Assembly (NCBI RefSeq): GCF_037176765.1
Contig: NC_090034.1
Span: 24,249,375 to 24,313,374 of the forward strand
DNA length: 64,000 nucleotides
Reading direction: 5' to 3'
From: Anolis sagrei
Lineage: Eukaryota > Chordata > Lepidosauria > Squamata > Anolidae
Shown: positions 53,946-64,000 of the stretch, in pieces
Layout: every line of letters begins with the position of its first letter
Numbering within the stretch: the stretch's first letter is position 1
Position numbers and translations under genes: made by a program
Notes under the pieces: model-generated
Database searches by the model: none
Seen by the model: only the letters and a program-made list of their open reading frames with translations
What the model was told of the DNA's origin: nothing

Positions 53946-54274
53946 TTCACTTGTTTCGCCCCTGAACCACTTTCAAATACCTTGTATCTTGCCTCTCCTT
54001 AACTCCAGGAAGTGTTAAGGTACTCACTGTCCAAATAGTCAACTGCAGCATTGTTTTCTGAGTGTTAGCCTGGAAGAGAATATGTATATGTGCATGTCGT
54101 TTCTGTATTAACACAACTTGAAATCTTGCCCCTCTCCTGATCTCCAAGCTGGAAAGAATGGGGCCGGGGCTGTTCTGTTTCCCAGATGTTTTGGCCTTCA
54201 ACTTCCAGAAATCCTAACAGCTGGTAAACTGGCTGGGATTTCTGGGAGTTATAAGCCAGAACACCTGGGACCCA

Positions 54275-54319
54275 CAGATCAGGGAGCCTCAACCCTAAAA
54301 GTTGAGGCTCCCTGATCTG
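54275..54319. other. Perfect 19-bp hairpin at a DNA-transposon terminus
   Basis: cagatcagggagcctcaac (54275-54293) and its exact complement (54301-54319) with a 7-nt loop. The right arm is the start of the Tigger-like element. Confidence 0.9.
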
Positions 54320-55140
54320 AAGTGCTTGGAACAAGATGTGTTTTGGATTTCAAAGTGGAAGGGAACCCCTAAAACTTCTAAGTCCCACAGAGCAGATGCA
54401 AACAACCAGCCTCCTTAGGTGAAGCAAAAATCTTTATTTTTTTTCCAGCGTGGCCACGCATAGGCGGAACCAGCCGAAGACCAAAGCGTGCCTTCAAAGA
54501 AATGGCTTTCTGTCCTGTTACAATCTTCCTGTTATCTTTTATACAATTTTTTACTGTGTCAAGGAGTAACCCCTCAACCCTTCCCCATTCTCCAATCAGA
54601 TTCTTAAAAACATGCTTTTCTCATTATTTGACCATTTCGACACTTCTAACTGATAAGCTGTACATATGCGGTACCAGCATAGATAAACATATATTATTTT
54701 GTATATAGATAAGCATTGAAATGTCAGGTCATCCTGTGTTTCTAAAATACACAATCTCCTCCTTGGCCTCCAATCTCCCGTACTCTTTTGCTGAGAAGGG
54801 TACCTTTACTCTAAGTTAGCATTTCAGCATTTTTGCATTATTAAGCTCATTAACTCCTTCAAGAGTATTGGAATACCTGCATTTATGTATAGATACAGGA
54901 TGAGATATCTTGGAGGTAGGACCCAAGTCTAAGCACAACATGCATAAATGTTTTATAACCTTGTACACATAGCCTGGAAATAATTTTATAAAAATATAAA
55001 TAATGTGCATGAAATAAAGCTTGTGAACATTGAATCATCAGAAAGCAACAGTGTCCCTACCTCAGCCATTCATATTACCTGTTTTGGATTTTGGATATTT
55101 TCATATTTTGGAATGCTGGATAAAGGATGCTCAACCTGTA
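54301..55140 (+). mobile_element. Tigger-like (MER2-type) DNA transposon, non-autonomous, split by an LTR
   Basis: The left end GTTGAGGCTCCCTGATCTGA and right end GGATAAAGGATGCTCAACC are inverted relatives. The interior has ttttggatttc, gatgagatatcttgga, gacccaagtctaagcacaac, acacatagcctggaaataat and tttggaatgctgga. This matches the layout of the mammalian MER2 family as I remember it. 54356-54861 is an insertion. Confidence 0.65.
54356..54861 (-). mobile_element. Solo LTR (fossil), ~506 bp, nested in the Tigger-like element
   Basis: On the minus strand it runs TGAAGGAG...CCCTTCCA, with an AATAAAG signal about 80 bp before the end. 4-bp flanks aaag/agag may be a worn target duplication. Host element sequence is continuous on both sides. 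Family (gypsy or ERV type) not resolved; no internal region, so it looks like a recombined remnant. Confidence 0.55.
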
Positions 55141-56551
55141 TCAGGAGCTGGTGAAATGCTCACCATGTCAGGGATAGAAATTGTTAGATTTGACTTATTT
55201 TTGAAGATCATTCTATGCCAAAAGTAGGAAATGTGTACTCCGCATGTGGTGCTCTAGTTCTTTTCTTGTAGCCTCTAAATTGCTAGGTTTGCCAAATCAC
55301 TAGAGGAGCAAAGAAAGCTACCATTATCTTTCTATTATGTAATCCTTTGGCAGCTTTAGGAGTTTTGGGAATACATTAAGACACTCTTCCCCCCAAAGAA
55401 AAGAGGCTGAAACGGAAAGTCAGAGATTGGTATTAGTAGAGGGATCAGCATTAGCAAAGGCTTACATTTTTTAACACTCAAGGGAAGACTCCAAAGACTT
55501 TCACTGCCCCAAAGCATGCTAAAAACTCTGAAAGACCAAGTCCACATGGAAGCCTTGAAGCGCTGTTGCCAAAATCCAGAGGCAACGATGGCAGAAGCTT
55601 TCTTCTTAAGACGGCAAGGCAGTGTTTCCCAAAGCTTCTTAAAGATCTTCCCCAAATTGGTGCCTTCCAGTTATTTGGACATCGTCATTTTTGATCATCA
55701 GCAATGGTTGGAGTTGATAGGAATAGTAGTTCAGAACATCTGGAGGGACCAAGTTGTGGAGCTGCTAAAGGCAACATTAACCTAGATGGTTCAGTAGTAT
55801 AAATATATTTATCACTTTATACAGCTACCCTCCTAGGAGTAAGTCTAGATGCCTGTGGCAAGCACACTCTAATTTTTTATAATTCAAGGAACATCTGCCT
55901 CCTGGAACAGTGAAGCCTCAGCTGTTTCATGCTTTCCTACCTTTCATGAATATGCATTTATATTGCTTAAAAAACCAAAACCTTGAAGCCAGACTGCACA
56001 TATTAAAGATGAATCCAATAATAAATTTATAGGGTTATATGAGAGCACAAGCATAATGTTCTGTTTTTGCAAGTTACTTCTGGATATGAATGGGGTTGGT
56101 TTTTTGAGATGGACTCCCAGACTGAGAAAGGATGAAAGCAGACTCATTGTAGAGTGAATTGCAATGTGTGTGTCTTGGAGGGTGCTAGTAGTATGTTCTG
56201 TCCTTTTGTACATATTATGTTAGCTTTCTTTCTAGGCAGGTTTGGCACACTGCTCTTGGCACTTGGTGCCACATCCTGTTTTCGTAGAATCAGAATGGGA
56301 AGAAACTAGAAAGGCCATCCTGTCCAACCCCTCCACATCCCACATTTACAGAAACGAGCTTTTTAGAAATATAGAATATGTATCTGATTGTGCTTGGTTT
56401 CTCTTTCCACAACATAAACAACTCCAGAAAAACGTGGTTATCCCTACCTAAAATTCATTCCCTTCCATGACATTGACCAGACCATCACTACTGGTTAGGA
56501 TCAGATCTAAAATAGTTGATCCCCTTTTTACCCATTCTACCTTCTATACAG
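55141..56551. other. CPPED1 intron 1 stretch, mostly unique
   Basis: One dispersed repeat copy (55615-55755, related to 645-765). Otherwise I see nothing I recognise. Confidence 0.4.
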
Positions 56552-57420
56552 TGTAACCTTCATGTTGTCAATGGCTTTCATGGTCGGAATCACTGGGTTG
56601 CTGTGAGTTTTCCCTGATGTTTCACCCACATCTATGGCAGGCATCCTCAGAGGTAGTGAGATCTGTTGGAAACCAGGCAAGTAGAGTTTATATATCTGTG
56701 GAATAATGTCCAGGGTGGGAGAAAGAACTTTTGTCTGTTGGAGGCAAGTGTGAATGTTGCAACTGGCCTGCTTGATTAGCATTGAATCGTCTTGCATCTT
56801 CAAAGCCTGGCTCCTTCCTGCTTGGAATTCTTTGTTGGGAAGTGTTAGCTGGCCTTGATTGTTTTCTGTCTGCAACTCCCATGTTTTCTAGATGTTGTGA
56901 TTTATTTACTGTCCTGATTTTAGAAGGTTTTTTTTAATACTAGTAGCCAGTATTAGAGAAGCCATTGAAATCCACAAGAACATGGACAATTTCAACAGAA
57001 AGGAGGAAACCATGAAAATGAACAAAACCTGGTTATCAGTATTTAAAAAAAAAAACTCTAAATAAAGAACAACACTCAACAGAGGAATTCCAGATAGGAA
57101 ACCATCAGGGCCAGCTAACGCCTCCCATCAAAGGATTCCCCCAGGCAGAAAGCAGCCAGGCTTTGAAGCTGCAGGGCCATTCAGTGCTAAACTATGTAGC
57201 TAATTGCAATATTCACACTTACCTCCAACAGACAAGCGTTCTTTCTCCCACCCTGGACATCATTCCACAGATATATAAACCCCACTTGTCTAGTTTCCAA
57301 CAGACCTCACAACCTCTGAGGATGCCTGCCATAGATGTTGATGAAATGTCAAGAGCAAATGCTTCTGGAACATGGCCATACAGCCTGGAAAACTCACAAC
57401 AACCCAATGTAACCTTCCAT
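56552..57420. mobile_element. Penelope-like inverted dimer (0.84 kb) with target duplication
   Basis: The left arm on the minus strand starts gttgtcaatggctttcatgg (56564) and the plus-strand arm begins near 56945 and ends ctcacaacaaccca (about 57406). The same outward-facing layout occurs at 19, 35 and 50 kb. A 12-13-bp near-perfect duplication (tgtaaccttcat at 56552; tgtaaccttccat at 57408) shows that both arms arrived as one unit. Arms are partly unequal and diverged. Confidence 0.85.
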
Positions 57421-57890
57421 ATGTCTTCAGTATACAAATTAAGAGAAGTTCAGAAGAAGTAAAATTCAGCCTTGCTTCCCTTACATGTTTTGCTCTTAAA
57501 TTTGGAAGGGAATATAAATGGAAATACATCCCTAAATATTACGAACATTGCATTGTGTCCCCACTATCTTTATAGAAGTTTGTGATTGTGTAACACTCCA
57601 CTATGTTTCTTTTAACCCAGTGCCCTGTGAAGCAGTTAAGTTAATGTTAAACCACAATTTGAAAGATTAGCTTCCTGGGGGAAAAATTGATGGCTTCCAG
57701 AGGACTGCTGCAAACTTTGTCCCTTTAGAGCTTTGCAGGAGGGAGAAGAAGAGAAAGTGAACAAGAGAAAATTACTTTCTTGCTGTGAATTTTGTCAAGG
57801 CCAAAGTAGAAATGTTGTGAACAGCTCAGAGAGGTATTTAATGTTTGATGAAACTGAAACAGAAAATTTGTATGCTTCTCTACCTTTGCT
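57421..57890. other. CPPED1 intron 1 stretch, no gene seen
   Basis: No repeat or coding signature recognised. Confidence 0.4.
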
Positions 57891-57894
57891 AAAA

Positions 57895-59150
57895 CACTAT
57901 TTATTACTTACTTTATTTCTACCCCGCTTTTCTCACCCTGAGGGGGTTGCTAAGCGGCTTACAAGTTTTGACAAAAAATCAATGCCACAGTTATACAATA
58001 AACACAATACATCATTAAAATCAACAAACATATACATTACAATTAAAACCAGTTGAAACGTGTAGCCAAATCACCAATCCTGAAATCGTCATCTTGATTG
58101 TTTCCTATGTCGCATCTGTGAGGGTCTATTGCACTTTCTACTCGCCAAAGGCCTGCTTCCACAGCCAGGATTTAATGGTTTTGTGGGGGGTTTTTTTGCA
58201 AAAGATTAGGATGGAGGAGGGCAATCAGATATCACTTCAGAGGGAATTCCACAGAAGATGGGCCACCACCAAGAAGGCTCTGTCTCTCGTCCCCACCAGT
58301 TGCGCCTGCGAAGTGTGTGGGACCGAGATCAGAGCCTCCCCTGCAGATCTTAATTCTTGAACAGGCTCATAGAGGAAAATATGTTCAGACAGATAAACTG
58401 GGTCAGAGCCATTTAGGGTTTGATAGGCTATAGCCAGCACTTTGAATTGTGCTCGGTAGCAGATTGGCAGCCAGTGGAGTTGATGTAACAGGGGGTTGTA
58501 TGCTCTCTGTATGCCACTCCAGTGAACAACCTGGCTGCCGCCTGTTGGACTACTTGAAACTTCCGAGCAGTTTTCAAAGGCAACACAACATAGAGTGCAT
58601 TGCAATAGTCTATTTGATATGTAACAAGAGCATGGACTACCATGGCCAAGTCTAACTTCCCAAGGTACAGGTGCAACTGGTGCACAAGTTTTAATTTTGC
58701 GAATGCTCCCCTGACCACCCCTAAAACCTGGGATTCCAGGCTCAGCAATGAGTCCAGGATCACTCCCAAGCTGTGAACCTGTGACTTCAGGGAGAGTGTA
58801 ACCCCATCCAGCACAGGCTGTAACCGTATACCTTGTTCGGCCTTTCGACTGATCAGGAGTACCTCCTATCTTGTCTGGATTCAGTTTCAATTTGTTCGCC
58901 CTCATCCAGACCATCACAGCTGCCACACACTGGTTCAGGACCTGGACAGCCTCTGTAGCAGCAGGTGGAAAGGAGTAGTAGAGTTGGACATCATATGCGT
59001 ACAGATGGCTTTGAACTCCACAACTCCAGATGATCTCTCCCAGTGGCTTCATGTGGATGTTAAACAACATGGGGGACAATACGGAACCCTGTGGGACCGA
59101 GCAGGTGTCCCCAACAACACCTGGGAGCAACAACAGTATCTCAGAGTTGT
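57895..59150 (-). pseudogene. L2 LINE, 1.25-kb 3' part
   Basis: The L2 tail in reverse (tatttctaccccgcttttct and gggggttgctaagcggctta), then a translation with LSPMLFNIHMKPLGEIIWSC, LRANKLKLNPDK-like, VHSLGVILDSLLSLESQV, YQIDYCNALYVVLPLKTARK, FQVVQQAAARLFTG and DRAFLVVAHLLWNSL. At least two frame changes. It is the longest L2 copy here. Confidence 0.9.
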
Positions 59151-60289
59151 ATATGAGAGATCAAATATATAAAAATAAGAATATTAAAACATTAAAATAT
59201 AGAACATTAAATAATCAGTGAAATCAAAGACTCGTGGCATAGTTCCGATAAAATCAAGTCTGTCAATCAGGAATTTGATAGAAACGGAAAACATTCTGCA
59301 GTTCGTTACTCCTGAATATTAGGATGCAAAGGTACTTTTGACAGGTAGATGCCATGCAAATGGGGAAGGCTTATGTTTCAGCTGGTACTAGATAGTAATC
59401 TGCAGGTTGCAAAGCAGCCAGTGAAGTCTGTCCATTGTGTCTGGCTTATCCTTGGAGTAAAAATGTCTCCCACTTTGGAATTGTGGCAGATTCACACAGG
59501 CTTTTTTGATTTGGATTCTTTCAGCTTCAAATATTGGTTATTTTCTCCACCAGAGTACATGATACACAACAAGTTCTCTAGTGTGTTTGATTTTTGCCCT
59601 TTTGTCTCGTATGATGCATCTCAATGCAGTGCTATCAAAGGGAGGTGGAGTGATGCAGCTCTTCGTGCCTGTTTGGAGAAATACGTTTCCTAACAGCAGT
59701 GAATCAGAAAATTTACAAGGAAAGTGACTCTTAATTGACGTTCAATCTAATGACTTTTTGACTGAGAAGGGAGAGGAAGGTATATGGTGTCTTAAAATGC
59801 CTTCAGTGAAAGAGCAATTCAGATAATCTTTTCAACTATTCTTGCTTCTACTTGTTGATTCTCAAAAAGCTTTTGCTGCAGAGGAAGGGGAAAGTTCTTA
59901 ATTGATTTTCAGGACAAGAGTACTATACGCATTGTTTAGTGTGTAGTCTCAAATTATAAAACTTATCTCCTCAAGTTGTAGTTGTAGCTGCTCTCGTGGA
60001 TGGCTCAGTTCTCCTTAGTCAAGATGCCCATGCTATTTCCTCCATCGTAGGAGGCAGTGTGCTTCTGTTACTGCAGCACACAAACAGCAGTGGATAGATT
60101 GATTGTATTTCTGACAACATAACTCCCAATATTTTTTTGCAGTTAAAGAGATAAAAACATTCTTAATAGTGGGTTAAAACTATTTTAAGAGTTAAAATTT
60201 AAAAAATCCATCTTAAAAGCCAAACAGAGTAATATAGTTGAGATGGTGCAATCAAACAAGGAAAGCTTCCACTGTTCCACAAATGCTCT
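59151..60289. other. CPPED1 intron 1 stretch, no gene seen
   Basis: No recognised repeat. A 114-codon frame at 59349-59693 has no domain and no phase-matched splice signals that I can support. Confidence 0.4.
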
Positions 60290-60480
60290 GCTTCTGGATT
60301 CTCAGTGTAGGGAACCCTGGGGGGGGGGGGGTTGCAAAGGGGTGTCAGAGGGGTCACCAAGCACCACCAGAAAACACAGTATTTTCTCTTGGTCATGAGG
60401 GTTCTGTGTGGGAAGTTTGGTCCAATTCTATCGTTGGTGGGGTCAGAATGCTCTTCGATTGTAGGTGGAGTAATCTCCAG
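60290..60480 (-). mobile_element. Helitron-related fragment with a 13-G run
   Basis: gtcatgagggttctgtgtgg, gtttggtccaattctatcgt and gaatgctcttcgattgtagg are the reverse of the internal units of 22771-24243. The left part (ggttgcaaaggggtgtcaga) recalls a hAT end, so the piece may be a mosaic. Confidence 0.55.
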
Positions 60481-61078
60481 TAGTTGATGTACTTTCACTG
60501 ACTGGCAACTTTTTGTGTCAATTGCTTCTTCAGTGAGAGGTCAGCTGAATCTACCCTTGAACTTCAGTCACTGTCTTAGTTTATTATTCTTATTCCTTGC
60601 ACCTTGCAACTTCTTCTTACTCCCTTTCACTTTTGCCTTTATTTCAACTCCTTCTCAGCACAGGGTAACTCTCACAACAAACAAACGGCAGCGTTTTAAA
60701 CTGCAGCCACAGGGCTAGGAATGCAGACAGGGGGAGGAAATCACAGCCTTCCACCCTGTAGTAGAATAGCAGGAGTAGAGTAGTGCTTTGCAGAAACCAC
60801 AACAACGGTTATAGGACAAGTTATAGGACAAATGCTGCTTCAGCTTCCAGAAGCCATAGAAAGCTAAACAGGTCAGAAGGGTGTTTTCTCACCCTTCTTG
60901 TTTTATTTCTTCGTTTATTTCTCTTCAGGTTGATTAATAGAGTGTTGCTGGTTAAGTCCAAAACTCCCTCCAAGATAAGAGTGATTTGGCAGTGACTTAT
61001 CAGTTTGTTGTCAGTATTCCTCTCTAATTATGCTGCTTGATGATTAGCGAGTGAAAAGTCGTGGCTCCGGCTCCGCTG
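60481..61078. other. CPPED1 intron 1 stretch, no gene seen
   Basis: No repeat or coding signature recognised. Confidence 0.35.
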
Positions 61079-62570
61079 CCATTTTTCCAACCGTCAATTA
61101 TAGGTGAATTATAAATCCCAGCAACTACAATTCCCAAATGTCAAGGTCTGTTTTCCCCAAACTCCAGTGTTCACATTTGGCAATATTGAGTATCTGTGGC
61201 AAGTTTGGTCCACATCCATCATTAAGTCCACAGCGCTCTCTGGAGATAGGTGAACTACAACTCCAAAACTCAAGGTCAAGGCCCAGTAAATGTTTTTAAT
61301 CTATTGTTTGTGAATCTTTTGTTGTGAACCGGCCTGAGTCTCTCTTTGGAGGTCGAGAAGACCAGTATATAAAAGTTCTAAATAAAAAAATAATAAAGAA
61401 ATAAATCCTTCCAGTATTTTCTATTAGTCATGGAAGTTGAGAGGTGATTAGCTTTCCCTGATTGTTTCCCCTCTGGAATTCCCCTGTATTTGAGTGTTGT
61501 TTTACTGTTGTGCTTTTAGAGTTTTTTTAATACTTCTCTCCGTTGTTGTGCTGTTGTAATTTTAAAGTTTTTAAATACTGGTAGCCAGATTTTGTTCATT
61601 TTCATGGTCTCCTCCTTTCTGTTGAAATTGTCCACATGCTTATTTATTTCAATGGCTTCTCTGTGTAGTCTGACATTAGAATGGTCCAGAATTTCTGTGT
61701 TCTCAAATAATATGCTTTGTCCAGGTTGGTTCATCTGCTATGACTGGTTTCTCTGGTTGAAGTAGTCTGCAGTGCCTTTCATGTTCCTTAATTCGTGTTT
61801 GGGCGCTGCATTTGGTGGTCCCTATGTAGACTTGTCCATAGCTCCATGGTACACAGTAGACTCCTGCAGAAGTGAGAGGATTCCTCTTGTCCTTTGCTGA
61901 ATGTAGCATTTGTTGGATTTTCTTGGTGGGTCTGTAGATAGTTTATATGTTGTGTTTCCTCATCAGCTTCACTTTGCGGTAAGTGGTTCCCTTGATGTAT
62001 GGCAAGAACACTTTTCCTCTGGGTGGATCTTTGTCTTTACTCTCTTGGCTTGTTCTCAATCTTGCAGCTCTTCTGATGTCTGTGGTGGAGTCTCCATTGG
62101 CCAGTAAAGCCTAATTTAAGTGGTTCAGTTTGTCTTGGAGGAGGTGGGGTTCACAGATTCTTTTTGCACAGTCTGCTCTGTTTATTGTGCAGACAGTTGA
62201 AAAGAGTAGGAAAGGGTTAAGGCAGTGGGTGGGATCATGCAAATTCCACACCAATGGAGAGAGTAAGAAACACTGGGATGTCTGTTGTGGAGAGAACACG
62301 TAAAACTGAGGATGAAATTGTCTCTGAATAAAAGCATTCCTTGCATGGTGGGCAGTATGGTGTTCGGGGAGGACATTGGCAGGGGTTGGGCTACATGTGC
62401 ATGAAACTTGCTATAACCTGAAATGTCATTGGAGGGAGGGCTTTTGGTGGCCCCTCAGCACTGTGGGTTAAAGCTGTTTGTGGAAGTGAGAGCCTGTCTG
62501 TGGAAGTGGGCCACTTGCACACATACATATTTTTTCACTTTTATTGTGTGTGTTTGTGTGTATATCTGGA
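61079..62570 (-). mobile_element. Large Helitron copy in reverse, split by a LINE tail and a Penelope-like element
   Basis: Parts: 61079-61290 (internal units: ggtgaactacaactccaaaa), LINE 3' tail 61295-61405, 61407-61430 (cttccagtattttctattag), Penelope-like element 61430-62200, then 62205-62570, which is the reverse of 22780-23140 (shared aaatttgcatgatcc and gtgttccttactctctccat in the other copy). Ends near cacttttattgtg, the reverse of the Helitron start. Confidence 0.7.
61430..62200 (-). mobile_element. Penelope-like element, C-terminal reverse-transcriptase linker and GIY-YIG endonuclease remnant
   Basis: The minus strand reads TSAGVYCVPWSYGQVYIGTT with RIKEHERHC following (about 61795-61885): the GIY-YIG signature (GVY...YIG) that defines Penelope-like elements. 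Downstream HVRLHREAIEI-like and FNRKEETMKMNKIWLP segments are present. It identifies the family behind the many short 3' copies in the window. Broken copy. Confidence 0.88.
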
Positions 62571-62665
62571 GTTACATTTCAAAAATGTACCTGTTCTAAC
62601 TTACATAAAAATTGGATTTAACAACAAACCTACAGAACCTATCTTGTTCATAACTTGGTGACTGC
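62568..62665 (-). mobile_element. Mariner/Tigger-type MITE fragment
   Basis: aaaaatgtacctgttctaac, aacaaacctacagaacctat and gttcataacttggtgactgc: reverse of 29838-29960. Confidence 0.5.
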
Positions 62666-62832
62666 CCTTACAACGTAATTCACACACCCAACACATGCAA
62701 ATGGTTAAAGACAGTGTTGTATTATACATTGCTACAAAATCACTGCTGGTACTTTATAATTACCGTAAGATGTGGCATACTTTTAAAAACATTTATGGAG
62801 ATACATTCATTTCACCCAATTTATTGTTTTAG

Positions 62833-63051
62833 ATGCAGAACGAGAATGGAAAACCCCTTTCTACTTTATTCAAGGAGCTGATCCGCAGTTTGGATTGATG
62901 AAAGCTTATGCCATTGGTGACTGCAATAGTGGAGGCGACGAATGGGAGGAGGAGCTCAAATTAACTCAGCAAGCAGTGCAAGCCATTAACCAACTGAACC
63001 CTAAACCAAAATTCTTGGTCCTATGTGGGGATCTTGTACATGGCATGCCAG
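62833..63051 (+). CDS. CPPED1: CPPED1 (CSTP1) exon 2
   Basis: With the G of exon 1 this exon encodes residues 23-95 plus the first base of codon 96. It opens the calcineurin-like phosphoesterase fold: [20 protein letters not shown] (motif I, D39), [38 protein letters not shown] (motif II, G88-D89) and VHGMPG. The match to mammalian CPPED1 is very high as recalled (for example [20 protein letters not shown] in human). The acceptor is attgttttAG and the donor is G|GTGAGA at 63052. The frame is open with no damage. The catalytic GNHD and later histidine motifs lie in exons beyond the window. Confidence 0.96.
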
Positions 63052-64000
63052 GTGAGATGGGTAAACAGTGAACTGGTAAAGCTGTTTCTTCTAAGTGTGC
63101 TCTAGTTGTAGCGATGGACAACATACAACATCAATAGCTGCACAAGCATATCTGTATAAAGATATGCTTGTATTCTCAGAATCTTAATTTTCATTTAAGA
63201 GGGCTTGGGGAACCTTTACCTTTTGTTCCCAGAAGCCATAACCAGGTGGCTGATAACAAGAAGTCCTCAAGTGATAGGGGAGCTGCAGTTAAAACATCTA
63301 GAGGGAAAAAACAATTTTGATTGCATTTTATTTATTTTCATTCATTTTTTCTCTCTCACTCATATATATGCAATACAGTTGAAAATACAATGGATGCAGT
63401 CACCAGGTTACAGACATCTGACTTACATTCAACTCAGAGTTAAGAAGAGAGCTAAGACAACAGGAAGTGCTATAAATCTCCCCCTTGGATGGGAAAGCCA
63501 CTCCTAGAAGAGTGGATTTATCGGTGGTGGGGGAAGGGGGAGGGTCTCCACTGAAGCATCTCACCAATCCTTGGTTTCACAACAAGTCACATTTTTCCAA
63601 ATCCAGTTATCATAGGGACAGAAAAGGAGGTTAATATATGTGTTGGGGTGTGTGTGTGTGTGTGTGTATGAATGAGAGAGAGAGATATGAGTTACACTTC
63701 AAAAATGTACCTGTTCCAACTGAGAAACAACTTCAACTTAAGAACAAACCTACAGAACCTATCATGTTCATAACTTGGGGACTACTTGTATTACCAAGGA
63801 GAATAGACCTTTCCCCTTTTAAACTAACATACCTTCTACATTGCCTAAATCTAGTTTAGATTTGCTAGAAGGCCTTTAGTTGCTAGAAGGCCTTCTGCAT
63901 GAAAGTTCATGGCCCAAGAAGCCAAATCATTGATGACACCATCTGCGGAAATGGTTGTTCACTTTTGGCATTCTTCTTCCTGGTCTATATCCTTCAGCAG
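63052..64000 (+). other. CPPED1: CPPED1 intron 2 (start)
   Basis: Starts GTGAGATGG. Holds a GT microsatellite (63643-63668) and a reverse Tigger-type MITE piece at 63690-63797 (cttaagaacaaacctacaga). No further exon is visible. Confidence 0.8.

Larger units (their letters stand above)
51531..62832 (+). other. CPPED1: CPPED1 intron 1 (11.3 kb)
   Basis: Bounded by GTACCG at 51531 and a pyrimidine-rich acceptor attgttttAG at 62832. Phase 1 on both sides. Filled with CR1, L2, 5S-derived SINE, Tigger-like, Penelope-like and Helitron copies listed separately. Confidence 0.85.

Overview
The window looks like nuclear DNA of a squamate reptile, most likely an iguanian lizard such as an anole or a relative. 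Both recognisable host genes are vertebrate genes with introns. The rest is dominated by repeats typical of lizards: CR1, L2, RTE-BovB and jockey/I-group LINEs, Sauria-type and other tRNA-derived SINEs, a 5S-derived SINE, Penelope-like elements, Helitrons, hAT, Harbinger and mariner elements and many microsatellites. The species assignment is an inference from this repeat set.

Host genes. Exon 1 of SHISA9 (CKAMP44, an AMPA-receptor auxiliary subunit) lies on the minus strand at 13213-13778. Positions 1-13212 are the start of its intron 1. CPPED1 (CSTP1, a calcineurin-like phosphoesterase) lies on the plus strand, with coding exon 1 at 51464-51530 and exon 2 at 62833-63051; both splice junctions agree in phase. 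The genes are divergent, with their start codons about 37.7 kb apart. The same neighbour pair and orientation is known in mammals. Both promoters are CpG-rich with GC boxes.

Layout. 1-11.7 kb: SHISA9 intron with Sauria SINE, RTE-like LINE, Helitron and CR1 copies. 11.7-13.2 kb: a 1.5-kb polypyrimidine (+ strand) tract whose right 1.16 kb is a tandem array of the SHISA9 exon-1 end plus its 5' splice site. 13.2-14.3 kb: SHISA9 exon 1 and promoter. 14.5-51.2 kb: intergenic DNA with nested transposons, a ~140-bp satellite (16.5-17.5 kb), a purine-rich minisatellite (17.6-18.4 kb), inverted Penelope-like dimers (19, 35 and 50 kb), Helitrons (22, 43 and 44 kb) and several nested LINE insertions. 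51.4-64 kb: CPPED1 exon 1, intron 1 (11.3 kb) and exon 2 with the start of intron 2.

The two strongest unusual signals are the 15 intronic copies of the SHISA9 exon-1 splice-donor region just downstream of the real donor, and the recurrence of Penelope-like elements as outward-facing inverted dimers, one of them a perfect 126-bp-arm hairpin with a 16-bp target duplication inside a Harbinger-like element. No prokaryotic features, CRISPR arrays or free-standing tRNA or rRNA genes were found.
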